Assembly (NCBI GenBank): GCA_964019425.1
Contig: OZ025844.1
Coordinates: 1-64,000, forward strand
DNA: 64,000 bases
Reading direction: 5' to 3'
Source of the DNA: Flectonema sp. DT1601
Lineage: Eukaryota > Euglenozoa > Diplonemea > Diplonemida > Diplonemidae
The first letter of the stretch is position 1, and each line of letters begins with the position of its first letter. Under the pieces are notes generated by a model. That model did no database searches and was not told where the DNA came from. It saw nothing but the letters and a program-made list of their open reading frames with translations. This document shows, piece by piece, positions 17,333 to 25,308 of the stretch. Made by a program: the position numbers and the translations under genes.

Positions 17333-20300
17333 TTATTTCCAAAGTCTAAGGTTAGATGTTTGTTCCATCCACCTTATGATCAACGCGAGTGATGGAAGCC
17401 ACGCCAAAGTGAAGAGAGCTTCAAGGTTAGGAATTTCGTTGGCAATAATAAGTTCTCGATCGCGATCCCACTTGCCGGTCAGTGTTGAGAAGCCCAGGAT
17501 TTTGAACCTGGCAGAGTCGAGTTTGGGAGATTGACATCCCTGCAGCAGGTGAACCTGTGAGGACGGTTCGCCACAAAATGGGCAGTCGATTTTCTTGCGC
17601 CAGTTCTGAATTAGCGGGTGACATCCTGTCCGGAAGTTCGCTATCCGTATCTCGTCGGCTCTTTCCATCCCAGGAGGGTATTTAACGGAACGGCCTCCGA
17701 TGAGGTGTTTGTAGCAGGTGTAACCACTCACGTTAAGCAGATCCTTTTTGATGCAGCGCTTAACATGTGATGATCGCGAGAAGTAAGTGCCTTTGACTAG
17801 CACAGGTCGGATGTTCTTGTTGTGCGCTGCTTCCTTTGCAAGCGCGTCAACTTCATCGTGAAACTCGATTCCAATGTGTGAGGGGATGAATTGCAAATGC
17901 ACTTTCATTTCACACATGCGCAGGTATTCTAGTATCTTGAGGGACTCAGTATTCCTCTGTCTGCACCTTCCACCCAGCAGTTCATCCAGAAGGGATTTTG
18001 AGTCCGTGAATAGCCTTACAGATCTCATTGAAGGATCTTTGCTAAACACTGTTCTCAGATGTCTAGCCGCGTTCTTCAGAGCATGTTGTTCAGCCCTGTA
18101 GCTGCAGTCAGCTTGATAAAGCCTAGACGCGTAAGCAGATCGAAGGCCGCTACGTGACTTGGCAATATGAGCCGCACCGGCCGCGCCGGAAGCAGAGTAG
18201 GAGCCATCGCAGTTGATTACCATGTCGACAGGAGGCAACGTTCCAATGTACGACATGAATTTTTCTTTGTCCACCGCAGGGTTCGCGGACTTCGGAAATC
18301 CGCAGCCGTTGCTAATCCTAAGGTTTATCGGAGATACCCAGGGTTCCATCGAGTCAGGCTGTACAAGGCACTGGCTTTCACGCTGGCTGTCAATGCCAGG
18401 AAGGAGGCCAGCCCAGTAGCTTTGGGTTGAGGCGAGTCTGTTGGTACTAGGTATCCAAGTCATGGCTTTATACCTGTAGTACGCTATCTTGGTTTGCTTT
18501 TCAATCTGACGTTTAAAAGGAAGCATGTCCGCTTCCCACAGTAGAAGTTCTCTCGGTGTGCACCTGCTGCATCCAGTAACCAGCCTGGCAACCTTCCTCA
18601 GTTCGAAATCAATACTATCAACGCTGTTGCTTATCAACCAACCAAAGCTATCGAGCGCATAAGAGATTCTCGCAGTTACGTAAAGGTTCTTGACCATATT
18701 TAGCGTTTTGTAGTCAAGATCATACGGTTGAAGGCATTGAAGCAGAGATATTCCCTTTTTCAGTTCTTCATGAATCTTAGCCACCTGTTTGTGGAAAGTG
18801 AGTCTGTCGTCGATGTGAACTCCGAGGTATTTCACTGAGTCCACGATTGGCAACAGAAATGCGGTTTTAAATCTGGCTTTCACCACCATCACGTTGTCTT
18901 CGAGAACAATATTCCGCAACATCACGTTGTCAAGTTCGTCTTGCGTTTTGATCGGAGTTCCATCAACCTCGAGAATAGTTTCGCCGCTTTGAAGCATGGG
19001 TCTAGAAGAGTTTAAGTTGATACTCTTTTCAATGTCACTATAGTCCATTTTGATAACGTTTTCCACAACAGATCTGGAAAATAGTAATTCGCGATTGCAG
19101 GTGTCGTTGAGAATCGTATCCTTCGTACGGACTTTCATCTTAAGAGCACAGGTCTTTGAGACCGACAGGGCCATGTCGTTGTCAGAACACCATTGATCCA
19201 CTTTATCAAGTATTATTTGAGCATTTGAAAGAGCTTCTTCCATGTTATGTCCAGATACTACACATGCTGTATCATCCGCATACAGAGCAGACGTCGTTGT
19301 TTCTTTCTCCAGTTCCAAAATCTTGCAGAGGTCATCAACGTAGATAAGATAGAGAAGAGGACCCAGGATCGATCCCTGTGGAACCCCCTTAGCCAGAGTA
19401 CGGAATTCGCTAAGATAACCATTCGCTTCAACTCTAACCTTCCTGTTTGTAAGAAAGTCTGTGATCCATCTGATAATAACATTCGGAACACCCATCTTTA
19501 CCAATTTTAATAAAAGTATCTTATGGTTGATCCTGTCAAACGCAGCAGTAAAATCAAACGATAAGAACACCGATCTCTTTCTCTTCATGTGCATCCTTAC
19601 GACGGCATCTACCAAAACGGTGATCTGTTCGCAGGTATTTCTCCCCCTTCTGAATCCAGCCTGTAGTGGGCTGAGTGACGAATGTTTAGTGAGCCAGTGC
19701 ATGAGTCGGTCATACACGAGCCTCTCCGCAAGTTTCCCAACAACCGATGTGAGCGTAATGGGTCTGAAACTCTTCAGTTCATTTCGAGGTTTTCCAGCCT
19801 TGAACATAGGCTTGATTAAACCTTGTTTCCACTGGTACGGTACTTTTGAAGTCTTCCAGGAAGTGTTAATAATTCTCAAGAGGTATTCCACTGTTGCCGG
19901 AGTGAAGTTTTTGATCATCTCATTGTGAACTCCATCAGGTCCTGCAGCCTTGCGGGTCTTCAGGTTCTTAATCGCAGCTTTAATTTCAGCCATTGTGAAA
20001 TCACAGCAAATATCCATTTCATTATCACCTTCTGAGAGTGCGGGGGCCTCTAGCGATAATATTTCCGATTTCGAGACAAACAGGTCCAAGAATGCTGATG
20101 GGAGATCGCAGTCAGAGATGTTGTTGACACTGATATCTTTACCAGCATCTTGCTGCAGTTCTTTGATCTTCTTAAACGCAAAGGCAAAGTTGTTACCCTT
20201 GTCAAGTTGATCACGTAGGTGGACACCCTTCGATTTGGTGGAATCTGGAGTTGACGTCTTCCACTTTCGTCTCCGTTTCCCTTTGAAAAGGACACGTCGA

Positions 20301-21244
20301 CGAATGAATTTAGCCGCTACTTCATGCAGTATGTTGTTAAAGAGCTTAGCATTCGCAGTTGCATCGTTGGAGAGTTTCGATTTTCTAATTCTCTTATCGA
20401 GCATATTTCCAAAGCAGTTCCAGTCCGTAGACTTGAAGTCCCACACTACGCGTTTCTTAGAACCTATCGTGGCACGTGTAAGTTGACACATGGGATCCAG
20501 TACGGTGTAGAGAGGTCGGTGATCAGATCCATGTTTATTATCTTCTCTAATTACAGAGAATTCTTCCAGAATCATCGAGTTTTGAAAAAATACTACGTCC
20601 GGCGAGGTACCGCCCCCCGGGATATTAGGAAAAGGCCTTGTGATTGACCCCATCTTGTTGGCTACCAGTAGATCATTGTGTGCTGCCCATTCATGTAGAG
20701 TAGAACCTGCTGGCGTCGATTTTGATGACCACACCGGATGATGGGCATTAAAGTCACCCGCGACGATTGCTTTCGTTGAGACTGGAAGATCTGACTTTCT
20801 GATCTTGCATCCCGGGGGAGCATAAATATTTAAGATGTCAATCTTTCCACCTATGTTGACCTTTACAACTTCAACATCATTTAAGTGAGGCGGAAGTACG
20901 ATATCAGAACGCTGCTGAGTGTGGCATTTCTTCACCATAGTAATAACCCCACCACCCCGTGTTGCCCTATCATTCCGATAGGTAAAATAATCCGTGTGTG
21001 AGACTACATCTTTTGTCCAAGTTTCTTGCAGGCACAGTACGTCAGGCGCATAGGCATTGAGCAGCTTGTGTATGTAGGCACCTTTGTTCCCCATTGATCG
21101 ACAGTTCCAGCTTAGTAGTGATATGAGGGAGTCGTCAGGGCCAGGGTTGCGTTCGACATCGCCTGCCTGAAGCAGCAGTTCACGAGCCGTATTCTTTTCT
21201 GTGAGTGAGTTGGTCGGATTTAAATCATCGTCATCTTCATCTAG
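17333..21244 (-). CDS. LINE B ORF2: APE endonuclease, reverse transcriptase, RNase H
   Basis: Open for 1303 codons after the UGA (21247-21245). It starts with an acidic linker (LDEDDDDLN), then the 2A motif GDVERNPGP (21163-21137). The endonuclease shows SWNCRS, CLQET, NIYAPP, GDFNAHH, SPDVVF and GSDHRPL. The reverse transcriptase shows RPITLTSVVGKLAERLVYDR, QAGFRRGRNTCEQI, FDFTAAFDRINH, GVPQGSILGPLLYLIYVDD and ALYADDTACVV. The RNase H shows NCDGSYS, YRAEQ, FTDSKS and IPSHIGIEFHDEVDALAKE. A C-terminal CPFCGEPSSQVHLLQGC knuckle follows. The first Met (21094) comes after the catalytic SWNCRS, so normal ORF2 initiation would give a damaged endonuclease. All key catalytic residues are present and the frame has no interruption. 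Confidence 0.94.
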   Translation of the reverse strand, partial: LDEDDDDLNPTNSLTEKNTARELLLQAGDVERNPGPDDSLISLLSWNCRSMGNKGAYIHKLLNAYAPDVLCLQETWTKDVVSHTDYFTYRNDRATRGGGVITMVKKCHTQQRSDIVLPPHLNDVEVVKVNIGGKIDILNIYAPPGCKIRKSDLPVSTKAIVAGDFNAHHPVWSSKSTPAGSTLHEWAAHNDLLVANKMGSITRPFPNIPGGGTSPDVVFFQNSMILEEFSVIREDNKHGSDHRPLYTVLDPMCQLTRATIGSKKRVVWDFKSTDWNCFGNMLDKRIRKSKLSNDATANAKLFNNILHEVAAKFIRRRVLFKGKRRRKWKTSTPDSTKSKGVHLRDQLDKGNNFAFAFKKIKELQQDAGKDISVNNISDCDLPSAFLDLFVSKSEILSLEAPALSEGDNEMDICCDFTMAEIKAAIKNLKTRKAAGPDGVHNEMIKNFTPATVEYLLRIINTSWKTSKVPYQWKQGLIKPMFKAGKPRNELKSFRPITLTSVVGKLAERLVYDRLMHWLTKHSSLSPLQAGFRRGRNTCEQITVLVDAVVRMHMKRKRSVFLSFDFTAAFDRINHKILLLKLVKMGVPNVIIRWITDFLTNRKVRVEANGYLSEFRTLAKGVPQGSILGPLLYLIYVDDLCKILELEKETTTSALYADDTACVVSGHNMEEALSNAQIILDKVDQWCSDNDMALSVSKTCALKMKVRTKDTILNDTCNRELLFSRSVVENVIKMDYSDIEKSINLNSSRPMLQSGETILEVDGTPIKTQDELDNVMLRNIVLEDNVMVVKARFKTAFLLPIVDSVKYLGVHIDDRLTFHKQVAKIHEELKKGISLLQCLQPYDLDYKTLNMVKNLYVTARISYALDSFGWLISNSVDSIDFELRKVARLVTGCSRCTPRELLLWEADMLPFKRQIEKQTKIAYYRYKAMTWIPSTNRLASTQSYWAGLLPGIDSQRESQCLVQPDSMEPWVSPINLRISNGCGFPKSANPAVDKEKFMSYIGTLPPVDMVINCDGSYSASGAAGAAHIAKSRSGLRSAYASRLYQADCSYRAEQHALKNAARHLRTVFSKDPSMRSVRLFTDSKSLLDELLGGRCRQRNTESLKILEYLRMCEMKVHLQFIPSHIGIEFHDEVDALAKEAAHNKNIRPVLVKGTYFSRSSHVKRCIKKDLLNVSGYTCYKHLIGGRSVKYPPGMERADEIRIANFRTGCHPLIQNWRKKIDCPFCGEPSSQVHLLQGCQSPKLDSARFKILGFSTLTGKWDRDRELIIANEIPNLEALFTLAWLPSLALIIRWMEQTSNLRLWK
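21137..21163 (-). other. 2A ribosome-skipping motif of LINE B
   Basis: Reads ELLLQAGDVERNPGP in ORF2 frame, 27 codons after the UGA. The GDVERNPGP core is identical at the protein level to that of LINE A, although the codons differ (GATGTCGAACGC against GACGTAGAGAGG). This points to selection on the peptide. Confidence 0.9.
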
Positions 21245-22045
21245 TCAGTTGAGGTCAAAATCCGAGTCATCATCTTCCATTTCAACATCGCCGTTCTTAT
21301 CACCTTCTTGTTTAACAGCAGATTCAGTGGGTGGTGGAGCTGATGCTGGTGTGGGTGCTGGCGCTGGTGTCGGTGCTGCTGCCGTCTGATGTGGTAGCTG
21401 AGTTGGTTGTTGTGGTTGAGGAGCTGTCTTCTGTCTCTTCAGGGTTCCTGTCAGTTTTTGAGCCGCGTCGCCTGGGTTGTAGGTTGGGCCTAGCGGTTTT
21501 CTGTCACTTTTCTTAACTTCCTTGTTTATCACAAGGTACTCATTGGTGCCTATGCTCACGAAGTTGGGAGGCTGCGTGTTTGAAATCGCCACAATCGTAG
21601 TGCTTCCACCTTTGTTAAACGATGCGACCACTGTGTGCTCCCAGTTGTGAGAGGACTTCATAAAGTCGCTGATCTGCGCTGTTGAGAATTTCCGTATCGC
21701 CATTGATTTTATAATGTACCTGTCACCGGAAGGCAGTGCAGGTTTGAGTGACGCGCTTAACTTAATACGCACTTCAGTGTTGCAGTCGGGATGAACTCGG
21801 AGTCCATAACAGGTTTTGAACTTACACAGGTAGAATTTACCTTCGAAACCTTCCAGTATTGATGTCTTGGACTTTGCTGCCAAGAATCCAAGATCGTTAT
21901 TGAATTGAAGAGTTGGCCAGACATCGCTTCCATTTGACCAGCTCGGGTTTCTGACAAATACATTCTTAGGTTTGTCGGTCTCCGGGTCGTTATTGTTAAA
22001 CTCCAGAATCTTGTGTACTTGGTTTCTGGGAATTCTAATAGCCAT
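21245..22045 (-). CDS. LINE B ORF1: putative RNA-binding protein with acidic tail
   Basis: 266 aa from ATG 22045 to UGA 21247-21245. Residues 1-150 form a globular domain I do not recognise. Next comes a basic stretch (KEVKKSDRKP), a Pro/Ala/Gln-rich linker, and a very acidic end (VEMEDDDSDFDLN). The ATG lies 26 nt after CCCCTTTCAG, a good trans-splice acceptor. An earlier out-of-frame ATG at 22066 opens a 102-codon overlapping frame (22066-21757), so leaky scanning or a different 5' end may be needed. The frame continues straight into ORF2 after UGA-CUAG. By position it is the LINE ORF1 protein; the RNA-binding role is inferred. Confidence 0.75.
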   Translation of the reverse strand: MAIRIPRNQVHKILEFNNNDPETDKPKNVFVRNPSWSNGSDVWPTLQFNNDLGFLAAKSKTSILEGFEGKFYLCKFKTCYGLRVHPDCNTEVRIKLSASLKPALPSGDRYIIKSMAIRKFSTAQISDFMKSSHNWEHTVVASFNKGGSTTIVAISNTQPPNFVSIGTNEYLVINKEVKKSDRKPLGPTYNPGDAAQKLTGTLKRQKTAPQPQQPTQLPHQTAAAPTPAPAPTPASAPPPTESAVKQEGDKNGDVEMEDDDSDFDLN

Positions 22046-22104
22046 TGAGGAATGTGAATCATTTCGTTTGTAACTGAAAGGGGCTGCATTAATCTTTTTC
22101 TTTT

Positions 22105-22408
22105 TTATTTTTTTTTTTTTTTTGAGGGAGGTGAGAGGCAAGTATGGCAGGAGAGCAAACCCTCGGAACCAGCGATCCTTATGTTACATGAGTGTGCGCT
22201 AAAAAGATAAACTGCAACACAAGTTTTGGGCCGGTTTTCTAGGTCCTACCATATCTGTCGCCGAAGCGAAGAAAAGAAAAAGGAAAAAAAAACAATATTT
22301 GTGGTTGTGTTTGCGCTGATGGTTGCACTCCCACTTCCAGCGTGTTTTTTCTTTCTTCTTACATTTACATACAGTTTACATACAACTCTGTCTTCCTTTT
22401 CACTCTTC
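22105..22408. other. interval between LINE B and retroposed copy D
   Basis: It holds a T18 tract (22109-22126; a poly(A) tail if read on the minus strand) and AT/CT-rich sequence. No gene or tRNA was recognised. The interval may be a short A-tailed retroposon or part of the LINE B leader. Confidence 0.4.
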
Positions 22409-22522
22409 TTTTTTTTTTTTTTTTTCATTTTTCTTTTAACATGTTTGCTTCTTTACATTTTTTACAAGTTCACTTCTTTACATTTAATTTTTTCCGTTCA
22501 TTCACTTTCCGTTTCATGCTTC

Positions 22523-24154
22523 TCACATGGCATCGTTTTTCGATCGCGATCCCCGTGATTTCCTTTTCCTCTTCTCTTTCCCACGCCGCGATCTCTCCAA
22601 CAATCCGCAGCATTCAGCGTAGTCACACTTCACGCACATGACTACCCGCGTTCCCTTCGCGATCCGCTCTCCACACCTATCACACCATCCCTTCGTCGGG
22701 TGTTTCACCGGATTCTTGATCGCTGCTTGCGGTATCTCCTTTCCGCACCCACACATCCCTACTGGGGGGCGGTCTTCTTGTGTCGGTGGGGAGCAGATCG
22801 AGCTCGAGTCTGACGTCATCTTGTCTGAGTCATGGTCCATGGTAGGCTCCGTGGTGGTTTCAGGCACAATATTTTTCTCGTGTGTGCTTGTTACCGCCTG
22901 TGAGACTTCCTTACCGTTCTCCTCCTTCCACTTTAACAATCTCCTCCCGACTTTTTCCTCACCTCTCACCCATCGGTAGGCCTCTTCGCTGGCTTCGGGG
23001 GGCAGGCGCTCCAGCCTCAGCGTTGATCCAAGTCGATGCGCCATTCTCTGCGAGACCTCGATGTATCGTCGGTGTGACTCTACTGAGTGCTCGAGTGAGC
23101 CGTACGCCACTATTTCCTTCACTGCGTCTCCGTAACTTAGCAGCTGCGCCATCCCGATCCCTAACGCCTTACCCTCGCGGTTCGGCGAGCATTCCTTGAG
23201 GGGGAATCTCCACATGTGGATCACTTCACCGCCACTTACAACACACGTTCTCGTCTCCCTCTGTGTTGCTGCGTAGAACAGTTCATAGATGGGCTTTTCA
23301 GAGTGCCATTCTATGAGCTCGATCTTCGCCCTCTTCTTCGAATCTCTAAAAGCCGCTTCCGGTTCCGACTGTCCTCGCACTCCCTCCTCAGGCTCATGGA
23401 TCGCACTTGGGCGCCATCCTATTCGGGGCTCACGTCCATGGTGGGGATCTGCCGATCCTTCCTTCGGCTCCTCGACTGGTTCCGCTGGCTTCGGTTTCTG
23501 TTCTACCTCTGTTTCGCCTGTCATCACTTGGCACACCCACTGGTAAGCTGTGTGCTTTACTTCGACAGGTAGGTCCGCCAGCCTCAACACTAGTCCTCGT
23601 GCCCTTACCACGCTACTTATCGCCCCGAATTTCTCCCACCGTTCTCTCGTCCACTGTTCCAAGGGTGCGTACGCTTGCACTTCCACGGGTCCCTCCAGGA
23701 GGCCCTTCCCTGTGACCCATTCCAGTGCCAATTCTAGTGCGGCCAGCATGGGGTCTTTTTCCTCTCCTGTGGTCTCATGCCACTTCTTCATCACTGGTCC
23801 TCCGCCACTCCGCACCAGGCACGCCCTTCCGGTTTTGCCTAAGAAAAGGTACACAGCTGGATGTGGTGGTGTTGGCTGCGTTAACCCTTTCGTGGCTCTG
23901 TGCTCTTCGACGTACTCCCGTGCTCTCCTGTCCGTGCAAAGCTTCTTCACCTTCCCACCTGGACAGCGTAGCACTTGCAGTGAGGCTTCACTCCATGTGC
24001 TGTACGTTCCTGGACGCCGTCCACACGGGACCGCGTACCGCCGATTTCTGCGTGGGCCTTTTACTGGCTTGTCTGCTGTCTTATACTCCGGGTCAGTGCT
24101 TCTCAGGAAAGCCTCCGCCTCCTCTCCATTATTGAAGCCCTGATAAACAGCAGT
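22523..24154 (-). CDS. RNase H1-like hybrid-binding domain protein with two RNase H-like folds and a zinc finger
   Basis: The minus-strand frame is open from 24154 to the stop at 22523; no ATG lies near its start. The start overlaps the end of the upstream ORF by 26 nt in a different frame. Early residues include the hybrid-binding signature EEAEAFL, then a full copy of the RNase H1 N-terminal domain (RRYAVPCGRRPGTYSTWSEA ... CPGGKVKKLCTDRRA). Two repeats of an RNase H-like alpha/beta unit follow (AALELALEWV...VEVQAYAPLEQW and LGIGMAQLLSYGDAVKEIVAYGSLE); both lack the usual acidic catalytic set. The C-terminus has a ZZ-like finger (CDRC...CVKCDYAECC) and a basic tail. It probably binds RNA:DNA hybrids, which would suit a retroelement accessory protein; no activity is shown. 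Confidence 0.6.
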   Translation of the reverse strand, partial: TAVYQGFNNGEEAEAFLRSTDPEYKTADKPVKGPRRNRRYAVPCGRRPGTYSTWSEASLQVLRCPGGKVKKLCTDRRAREYVEEHRATKGLTQPTPPHPAVYLFLGKTGRACLVRSGGGPVMKKWHETTGEEKDPMLAALELALEWVTGKGLLEGPVEVQAYAPLEQWTRERWEKFGAISSVVRARGLVLRLADLPVEVKHTAYQWVCQVMTGETEVEQKPKPAEPVEEPKEGSADPHHGREPRIGWRPSAIHEPEEGVRGQSEPEAAFRDSKKRAKIELIEWHSEKPIYELFYAATQRETRTCVVSGGEVIHMWRFPLKECSPNREGKALGIGMAQLLSYGDAVKEIVAYGSLEHSVESHRRYIEVSQRMAHRLGSTLRLERLPPEASEEAYRWVRGEEKVGRRLLKWKEENGKEVSQAVTSTHEKNIVPETTTEPTMDHDSDKMTSDSSSICSPPTQEDRPPVGMCGCGKEIPQAAIKNPVKHPTKGWCDRCGERIAKGTRVVMCVKCDYAECCGLLERSRRGKEKRKRKSRGSRSKNDAM

Positions 24155-24932
24155 TTTTTAGCAGTTCCTTTGTTTTGATCGTTAGATCTTTTTCACTTGA
24201 TTTGCCCCAATCCTGAACAAACAAGACGGGGTCGGGTGTCGGATGTTGAATTTCGGATGTGGCTTTGGAAAAATCTTCACCACAGATATGCGTGTAGAAG
24301 ACTCGTCTGATTTCGCAGACACCACCCTTTTTGATCACCGGTATGGCGACAGGCACCGTGCTTTTGGTTAGCGGTACTTTGCTGATTGCAGCCCATCGAC
24401 CACTCTTCTTTGTCTGACGGAGAGCTTCCCAGTCCTGTTTAGAGCGTACTAAAACAAGACCCGATGCGAGATTGTTGGTAGCATTCGCTGCTACGTCGTA
24501 GTTGATTGTAGACACAGTGCCCGCCCACGCGCCGTGTACATGCCATTCCGGGTAGCTTGCTTTAGCATTCCCCTTTGTGGTTTGTTTAGTCGATGTTGAT
24601 GATGGTACAGGCAGCGGAAACGAAAAGGTTGATTGTTTAGGTGCCGATGTTGTCTGTTGATTAGAAGCTGTAGACGCCTCTGTTGTCGGTTGATTGCTGC
24701 CTGCGGTTGGGGCCGTCGCGGTCGCATCCGTCCCACCACCCACTTCGGGAGTGTCCGGTCTTCTTCTTTTCATCTCAGGGTTCCCACCTTCCGACCCCGT
24801 CACGAACTGGATAACCTCCATCAGGAGATTCGCCACTCTTTTCTCTTTCTCATACTCGGGGATCCCATCATCTCCCACCATCTTCAGGAGGTTCATAGCC
24901 TCCGATACTAACCTCCTCAGGTTGTCTCTCAT
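24129..24932 (-). CDS. upstream ORF of copy D, unrecognised
   Basis: 267 codons from ATG 24932 to TAA 24131-24129; the frame is open further upstream but without an ATG. It lies 57 nt after the SL junction at 24990, so it is the first ORF of the copied mRNA. Residues 1-50 are helical, then comes KRRRPDTPEV, a Thr/Ser/Ala/Gln-rich linker and a C-terminal globular domain of about 130 aa with several Trp. No family was recognised. Its end overlaps the next frame near an A6 run. Either the element uses recoding there or the copy has decayed. Confidence 0.5.
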   Translation of the reverse strand: MRDNLRRLVSEAMNLLKMVGDDGIPEYEKEKRVANLLMEVIQFVTGSEGGNPEMKRRRPDTPEVGGGTDATATAPTAGSNQPTTEASTASNQQTTSAPKQSTFSFPLPVPSSTSTKQTTKGNAKASYPEWHVHGAWAGTVSTINYDVAANATNNLASGLVLVRSKQDWEALRQTKKSGRWAAISKVPLTKSTVPVAIPVIKKGGVCEIRRVFYTHICGEDFSKATSEIQHPTPDPVLFVQDWGKSSEKDLTIKTKELLKNCCLSGLQ

Positions 24933-24989
24933 AATTGCTTTTCCTGTGAAACGTACCCACTGATTCTTACCAATATTTGGTTGCGAAAT

Positions 24990-25029
24990 CAATAAAGTAC
25001 AGAAGTACAGAGCGAAATCAATAAAGTAC
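24990..25029 (-). other. spliced-leader remnants at the 5' end of copy D
   Basis: TTCTGTACTTTATTG (25004-24990) and GTACTTTATTG (25029-25019) match the 3' end of the SL exon in the array at 835-873. Each is followed by ATTTCGC. Confidence 0.85.
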
Positions 25030-25044
25030 GGCTAGGAAGGTTCC

Positions 25045-25045
<1 letters not shown>

Positions 25046-25085
<40 letters not shown>
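25046..25085 (+). repeat. A40 tract immediately before tRNA-Leu
   Basis: Forty consecutive A ending three bases before the tRNA-Leu gene. It could be the tail of a plus-strand retroposon that inserted at the tRNA, later interrupted by copy D. No body for such an element is clear. Confidence 0.6.
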
Positions 25086-25086
<1 letters not shown>

Positions 25087-25088
25087 AT

Positions 25089-25170
25089 GGCGAGATGGCC
25101 GAGCGGTCTAAGGCGTTGCGTTAAGGCCGCAATCTCTTCGGAGGCGTGGGTTCAAACCCCACTCTCGTCA
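25089..25170 (+). tRNA. tRNA-Leu (AAG)
   Basis: 82 nt, class II. The 7-bp acceptor (GGCGAGA with TCTCGTC, one G-U pair) is followed by discriminator A. The anticodon stem TTGCG/CGCAA encloses the loop TTAAGGC with anticodon AAG. A long variable arm is present, and the B-box is GGTTCAAACCC (25149-25159). All standard features of an active leucine tRNA are visible. Confidence 0.95.
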
Positions 25171-25216
25171 ATTTATAATTAAGAAATCCAACAAAAAAAA
25201 AACATGTATGAAAAAA

Positions 25217-25288
25217 TTCTCCCACAGGGATTCGAACCCTGGTCGCGGGATTCAGAGTCCCGAGTGCTAACCACTACACCATGGGAGA
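25217..25288 (-). tRNA. tRNA-Gln (CUG)
   Basis: 72 nt on the minus strand. The acceptor is perfect (TCTCCCA with TGGGAGA), the A-box is TGGTGTAGTGG, the anticodon stem CGGGA/TCCCG encloses the loop CTCTGAA (anticodon CUG), and the B-box is GGTTCGAATCC. A T6 terminator follows. The 5' end lies about 10-20 bp from the LINE C insertion. Confidence 0.95.
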
Positions 25289-25297
25289 TGGCATTTT

Positions 25298-25308
25298 TAA
25301 AAAATTTT
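25298..25308. repeat. candidate target-site duplication of LINE C, left copy
   Basis: TAAAAAATTTT next to the LINE C tail. The same 11 bases occur at 28628-28638 just beyond the truncated 5' end. The sequence is simple, so chance cannot be excluded. Confidence 0.5.

Larger units (their letters stand above)
16835..22104 (-). mobile_element. LINE B, ingi/I-type non-LTR retrotransposon, both ORFs open
   Basis: On the minus strand from about 22100 to the A21 tail (16855-16835): ORF1 (22045-21245), UGA-CUAG, 2A motif, ORF2 (21244-17333) and a 480-nt 3' UTR. It shares its layout and much of ORF2 with LINE A but is a distinct family; ORF1 is unrelated in sequence. LINE C (25305-28617) is a close relative of B. 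The 5' end is blurred by an A-rich stretch (minus strand, 22126-22095) that could be the tail of an upstream retroposon. I see no convincing target-site duplication. Confidence 0.9.
22409..25030 (-). mobile_element. retroposed copy D of a trans-spliced, polyadenylated RNA
   Basis: In minus orientation the 5' end at 25004-24990 reads TTCTGTACTTTATTG, the last 15 nt of the SL exon, joined to ATTTCGCAACC. A second SL remnant (GTACTTTATTG, 25029-25019) is joined to the same ATTTCGC, so the 5' end is duplicated. The 3' end has an A17 tail (22425-22409). It carries two overlapping frames (ORFs at 24129-24932 and 22523-24154). The combination shows that a mature trans-spliced mRNA was reverse transcribed into the genome, probably by a LINE of the kind found here. 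It may be a processed copy of a host gene or of a non-autonomous element. Confidence 0.8.
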
